This document shows positions 6,131 through 9,828 of a stretch of 9,828 nt of DNA, piece by piece (the first letter of the stretch is position 1; each line of letters begins with the position of its first letter). The stretch is from assembly GCA_003446545.1 (NCBI GenBank), contig DMAO01000099.1, positions 1-9,828 on the forward strand, given 5' to 3'. The notes below the pieces were generated by a model that ran no database searches, was not told the origin of the DNA, and saw only the letters and a program-made list of their open reading frames with translations. Both the position numbers and the translations under genes were made by a program. This DNA comes from Sphaerochaeta sp. Its GTDB lineage: Bacteria > Spirochaetota > Spirochaetia > Sphaerochaetales > Sphaerochaetaceae.

Positions 6131-8170
6131 TCAAATGAAATCCTTCAATTTCCTACTGCGCTTGGGGTGACGCAACCTTCTCAGAGCTTTAGCCTCAATC
6201 TGCCTGATACGCTCTCTGGTAACTTCAAAATACAACCCTACCTCTTCAAGTGTCAATGAGTAACCGTCTTCAAGACCGAAGCGCATCTTCAAAACCTCTT
6301 GTTCACGAGCAGGAAGCGTTGCCAGAACGTCTTTCAGCTGTTCCTGAAGCAAGGAGTACGCTGTCTGAGTTGCAGGGTTCTCAACTTCCTTGTCCTCAAT
6401 GAAGTCCGAAAGCAAAGAGTCTTCCTCCTCACCTACTGGGGTTTCCAGACTGATGGGCTCACGAGCCACATTCTTGACGGCCTTGACCTTTGCCTCGGTC
6501 CATCCAAGTTTCTCAGCCACTTCCTCATCGGTGGGTTCGCGACCGAGGGATTGCATCAGCATCCGTGATTCGCGTACGACCTTGTTTATCTGCTCAATCA
6601 TATGCACTGGAACACGAATGGTCCGTGCCTGGTCACTGATGGAACGGGTGATAGCTTGTCGTATCCACCAGGTTGCATAGGTCGAGAATTTGAAACCTTT
6701 GCGGTATTCAAATTTCTCAACTGCCTTGATAAGTCCGATATTCCCTTCCTGGACCAAGTCAAAGAAGTGCAGGCCACGGTTAGTATATTTTTTGGCAATG
6801 GAGACAACAAGGCGCAAGTTGGCCCTAATGAGTCGGTCCTTAGCATCCTTCATCATCTTTTGACCGTATTTTATTTTGGTCGAGTGAACAAGGATGTTTT
6901 CACAACACTCCTCGAACTGGTACTCGATCATTTTCAGGTCCTTGTCTGTGAGCTGAAGCTCCCGGATAAGGTCCTTGATGGTATCGCTGGTAAGATGGAG
7001 TTCCTCTTCTATGATGGAACAACGGCTCTGGGTTGCAAGGTCACGACCCAATTGGCGCAGTTCCTTGGGTGTGGAGATATGCAGCTTGTTCTCCAACTGC
7101 TGCTTTTTCTCCTTGTAGGAGCGGATCTTATTCTCAGAAGAGACAAAGTCATGCGTAAAGGAGGTTATTTCCTCTGGTTGCAGGTCTATCTTCCCAAGTT
7201 TCTTGAGTAGGGAGAGACGACTCTTGCCCAAGCTTTCATCATGGAATACATCCTCACCACTGCTGATCATCTGCTCTTTCTTCGCTATGTAGTTCTTCAA
7301 GGTAGCCTGAACTTCCTTCAAGGGTTCCTTGTAGTACTGGGTAAAACGCTTCTGATTGCTCATCAGATCCTTGTATTCCTTAGCGTTATACTCTTCTTCC
7401 TGGCCTTCCATCCTGGTATTGAGCGTCTTGACGATGTCGTAGAAGCGCGTAATCATGATTCCGCTTTCCTGGATGACTTCCTTGATGATCAAGGCACCGT
7501 CTTCCATCTTCTTGCTCAGTTCCACTTCCTGTTCTGCAGTAAGCAGGTTTTCCTTACCGATCTCACGAAGGTAGAGGCGTATGGGGTCATCCCCTGAGGA
7601 ATCACTCTTATCAGTTCCTAGAATGGTATTGTGACGCACATGATCGGTATCACTGTCATGGTCGTTGAGTGAGGAGATGTCTACAAAGCGATTTCCACCA
7701 GCAGCATCATCGTCGGTGCTCATGCCACTCCAGGCACGTTTCATCGAGTCATCACTCTCCTCTTCATCAGCTTCCTCTTCATCTTCGTCTGCATCTTCAT
7801 CGACTGCTGCCTTTTTCTTGACTGGCTCTTTGGTGGGATAGTCATCAATGGCAGACTGGTCAGTCATATCGTCCTCTTCGTCTGCAAGGGCGTCTTCTAG
7901 CAAGTCATCCTCAGGGTCTTCTTCAATCTCTGTATCTATATCATCATCTGTCGGATCCTCAACGAAGATATCGGGGATTTGGGCATTGTCATTCTCAGTC
8001 ACAGGAATTTCCAGTTCCCCTAAGGTCTGCAAAATCTCATCAACCGCTTCATCGGTAGCCATTTCCGCACCTAAAGCTTTGCGGATATCATCTTTTGAGA
8101 CATGCCCCTTCAAAGCTGAACATGCGACCAAGTCCTTAATGATAATTTGCGAAATATTTTCATCGAGCAT
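6131..8170 (-). CDS. rpoD: RNA polymerase primary sigma factor RpoD (sigma-70)
   Basis: 679 residues, group 1 sigma factor directing RNA polymerase to housekeeping promoters. Region 1.1 is about 1-60. A strongly acidic low-complexity linker follows (about 64-145). Region 1.2 begins at about 194 ([12 protein letters not shown]). A non-conserved region of about 200 residues runs to about 435. Region 2 is about 441-525, including [20 protein letters not shown] and the -10/melting segment [19 protein letters not shown]. Region 3 is about 525-600. Region 4 is about 610-679, with the -35-binding helix-turn-helix [20 protein letters not shown]. The ATG at 8170 is the only usual start, because an in-frame TAG lies 15 nt upstream. 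The Shine-Dalgarno sequence is weak (AGGTAGG, 8182-8188, 11 nt away) and lies inside the end of dnaG, so translation may depend on coupling. The dnaG-rpoD order resembles the macromolecular synthesis operon. Confidence 0.98.
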   Translation of the reverse strand: MLDENISQIIIKDLVACSALKGHVSKDDIRKALGAEMATDEAVDEILQTLGELEIPVTENDNAQIPDIFVEDPTDDDIDTEIEEDPEDDLLEDALADEEDDMTDQSAIDDYPTKEPVKKKAAVDEDADEDEEEADEEESDDSMKRAWSGMSTDDDAAGGNRFVDISSLNDHDSDTDHVRHNTILGTDKSDSSGDDPIRLYLREIGKENLLTAEQEVELSKKMEDGALIIKEVIQESGIMITRFYDIVKTLNTRMEGQEEEYNAKEYKDLMSNQKRFTQYYKEPLKEVQATLKNYIAKKEQMISSGEDVFHDESLGKSRLSLLKKLGKIDLQPEEITSFTHDFVSSENKIRSYKEKKQQLENKLHISTPKELRQLGRDLATQSRCSIIEEELHLTSDTIKDLIRELQLTDKDLKMIEYQFEECCENILVHSTKIKYGQKMMKDAKDRLIRANLRLVVSIAKKYTNRGLHFFDLVQEGNIGLIKAVEKFEYRKGFKFSTYATWWIRQAITRSISDQARTIRVPVHMIEQINKVVRESRMLMQSLGREPTDEEVAEKLGWTEAKVKAVKNVAREPISLETPVGEEEDSLLSDFIEDKEVENPATQTAYSLLQEQLKDVLATLPAREQEVLKMRFGLEDGYSLTLEEVGLYFEVTRERIRQIEAKALRRLRHPKRSRKLKDFI

Positions 8171-8178
8171 CTGTATAA

Positions 8179-9828
8179 TTACCTACCTGTTATAGTATCC
8201 TGTCCAAGGGCTTGCCTGAGGAGAGAAATCTTTGCATCAATCTCTGTTTTTTCCCGGAGCAAATCCTCGATCCCGTCATCTGATGTGCCATCACTGAGGC
8301 TGATGTCTAGCAACCTTTTGTTGCTCAACCGCTTCTTTTCGTAGTTTCTGAGTTGAATCCGATTCACTGCTTCATTGAGCACCTTCAGAGGTGCCATCTT
8401 GAACTCCTCCATGGTAAAGGAGAGAGATACATCGCTACGAAGCTGAGGATCATCAATCATCTGCAAGATATATTCGTCGTTCTTCCCGACATCCTCTCGA
8501 GCAGCATCTTCCAATACATTGTACAGAGCTTCAGCCTCCTTGTCCTCAAGATCCTCAACAACCAGTTTGTACCGTGTCTGCAGATACAAGCCCCTATTGT
8601 TAACCAAGGTCAACATGGCATACAAGTCGACAGAGATGGTTGCAGGATTCAGAGGCCTGACACCAAACGATGTTGCTTGTACTTCCGGTTTTGCAACGAA
8701 ATGCTTACCACGCAAATAATCGTCAATTATTGACGATTCGTCAACATTAAGCAATATAGAGAGATGTTTTATGAGAGCTTCCTTCTCAATCGCCGACTCC
8801 GTGGCATCCAAATACGGTCTGACAGCCATAAAAACAGCAGACTTTCCTTTGGACGTTGTTGCATCATACCTCTTAACAGCATTATTTACAAGATAATGAA
8901 ACCCCTGCAAAGAGGTTTGCAGATCACTTTTTAAAGCTTGCTCTCCCTCTAACTCCACAAGCTCTGCAGCGTCCTTTGCCTTGGTTAGTTTGAGCACCTT
9001 GTTCTCCATGCCAAACCTTTGGGCAAGCACCAGAGCTTTGGCTGTAGCATTTTGGCCGGCATCGTCACTGTCAAAAAGCGTAGTGACCTTGGTACAGTAG
9101 CGTCGTAGCAACTTACCCTGCTCTTCGGTAAAAGATGTTCCCAAGGGAGCCATAGCATTAGTGTATCCACTTTGGTGCATGGCGACCACATCAAAGTTCC
9201 CTTCACAGAGAATCGCCTGCTGGCTTTTCTTTATGGTGTCCAGGGACTCATACAGACCATAGAGGTTGTGTTTCTTGCTATAGATTGGTGTATCTGGGGT
9301 GTTGATGTACTTTGCCTTGCTGGTGCCAGAGAGGTCACGGGCACCAAATGCAACAGTCTTGCCCTGCCAGGTGCGTATGGGGAACATCAGGCGATCCCTA
9401 AAGAGGGGGTAGGTTGGATTTTTCTGACTGAATAGTCCGCTCAATGCTAGAATATCATCACTGTAGTGTTGCTTCTTTAAGAAATCATACAACCAAGAAA
9501 CTTCATCTGGGGCATACCCCAGCTTAAAACGCTCCCACATATCCGGGTGTACGTTTCTAGACTGCAAGTAAGCCCTACCCTTCTGACCCTGCTTGGATTT
9601 GAGCAGGATAAAATTGAAGGAACCTGCTATCTTATCGTAGAGGTCATACAGGGTCTCATTGAGATCCCTTTTCTGCTTTTCGTGGGGACTCTCTTCGGCA
9701 AGTTCTACATTTGCCTTGGAGGCAAGCATCTTCACTGATTCAAGGAAGGGCACCTTTTCCATCTCCATAATGAAGTCGAACATGGAACCGCCCTTTTTGC
9801 AACTGAAACAGTAATAGAAGCCTTGGTC
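8179..9828 (-). CDS. dnaG: DNA primase DnaG (5' end beyond the window)
   Basis: Makes RNA primers for replication and works with the replicative helicase. The reading frame stays open to the window edge, so 549 C-terminal residues are visible and roughly 40-50 N-terminal ones are missing. The first visible residues are the second half of the CHC2 zinc-binding domain, with C7 and C10 (CFSC), so the internal ATG at 9783 is not the true start. The polymerase core has ERFKLGYAP (99-107), RLMFPI (146-151) and [13 protein letters not shown] (173-185). The TOPRIM part has the catalytic glutamate E209 in EGNFDVV, LGTS, and the metal-binding DSDDAG with D253 and D255. The last 200 or so residues are the poorly conserved helicase-interaction region. 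The stop codon is 8 nt before the rpoD ATG. EGNFDVV differs from the common EGYMDV version but keeps the acidic residues. Confidence 0.96.
   Translation of the reverse strand, partial: DQGFYYCFSCKKGGSMFDFIMEMEKVPFLESVKMLASKANVELAEESPHEKQKRDLNETLYDLYDKIAGSFNFILLKSKQGQKGRAYLQSRNVHPDMWERFKLGYAPDEVSWLYDFLKKQHYSDDILALSGLFSQKNPTYPLFRDRLMFPIRTWQGKTVAFGARDLSGTSKAKYINTPDTPIYSKKHNLYGLYESLDTIKKSQQAILCEGNFDVVAMHQSGYTNAMAPLGTSFTEEQGKLLRRYCTKVTTLFDSDDAGQNATAKALVLAQRFGMENKVLKLTKAKDAAELVELEGEQALKSDLQTSLQGFHYLVNNAVKRYDATTSKGKSAVFMAVRPYLDATESAIEKEALIKHLSILLNVDESSIIDDYLRGKHFVAKPEVQATSFGVRPLNPATISVDLYAMLTLVNNRGLYLQTRYKLVVEDLEDKEAEALYNVLEDAAREDVGKNDEYILQMIDDPQLRSDVSLSFTMEEFKMAPLKVLNEAVNRIQLRNYEKKRLSNKRLLDISLSDGTSDDGIEDLLREKTEIDAKISLLRQALGQDTITGR

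Noticed and set aside
6602..7210. A 202-codon plus-strand open frame opposite rpoD
   Set aside because: It lies entirely antisense to conserved RpoD regions and the non-conserved region, and its hydrophobic, family-less translation is typical of the reverse strand of a real gene.
8179..9783. dnaG starting at the internal ATG at 9783
   Set aside because: The frame continues upstream to the window edge and encodes the second half of the CHC2 zinc domain (CFSC), so the true start is outside the window.
1..9828. CRISPR array, insertion sequence, phage or defence genes, tRNA genes
   Set aside because: No regularly spaced repeats, transposase-like proteins, terminal inverted repeats or tRNA cloverleafs were seen. 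The structured non-coding block at 4950-5284 is fully explained as rnpB.

Overview
The window looks like chromosomal housekeeping DNA from a spirochaete, most likely a Sphaerochaeta-like organism. This rests on the order dnaG - rpoD - coiled-coil zinc-ribbon protein, the style of the RpoD and DnaG proteins, a lipoprotein with a short LSSC lipobox, and a mid-range base composition (about 53-58% G+C in the minus-strand lines I counted). The assignment comes from recalled protein character, not from a search, so the genus is tentative.

Layout. Bases 1-179 are an AT-rich leader without a recognisable gene. At 180-1382 on the plus strand is a stand-alone protein with two HD-GYP-type domains. Bases 1383-1635 form a convergent intergenic region with a good rho-independent terminator for the minus-strand genes. 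Everything from 1636 to the right edge is on the minus strand. In transcription order it is: dnaG (5' end outside the window), rpoD, a DUF164/C4-type zinc-ribbon coiled-coil protein, rnpB (RNase P RNA, class A), a small lipoprotein, and a radical SAM protein fused to a DUF2344 domain.

The minus-strand genes are packed very tightly: 8 nt between dnaG and rpoD, about 16-19 nt between rpoD and the zinc-ribbon gene, 8-10 nt from its stop to rnpB, 28 nt from rnpB to the lipoprotein start codon, and 10 nt from the lipoprotein stop to the radical SAM start. The only convincing terminator is at the far end (about 1526-1556). This suggests one long transcription unit, or overlapping units, joining replication priming (DnaG), promoter recognition (RpoD), tRNA 5' maturation (rnpB) and two envelope or unknown functions.

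I see no mobile element, CRISPR array, phage gene or defence system. The items most worth following up are rnpB lying inside a coding operon with no visible promoter of its own, the uncharacterised radical SAM-DUF2344 fusion with its cysteine-rich linker, the zinc-ribbon protein next to rpoD, and the tandem HD-GYP protein whose first domain has lost the GYP signature.
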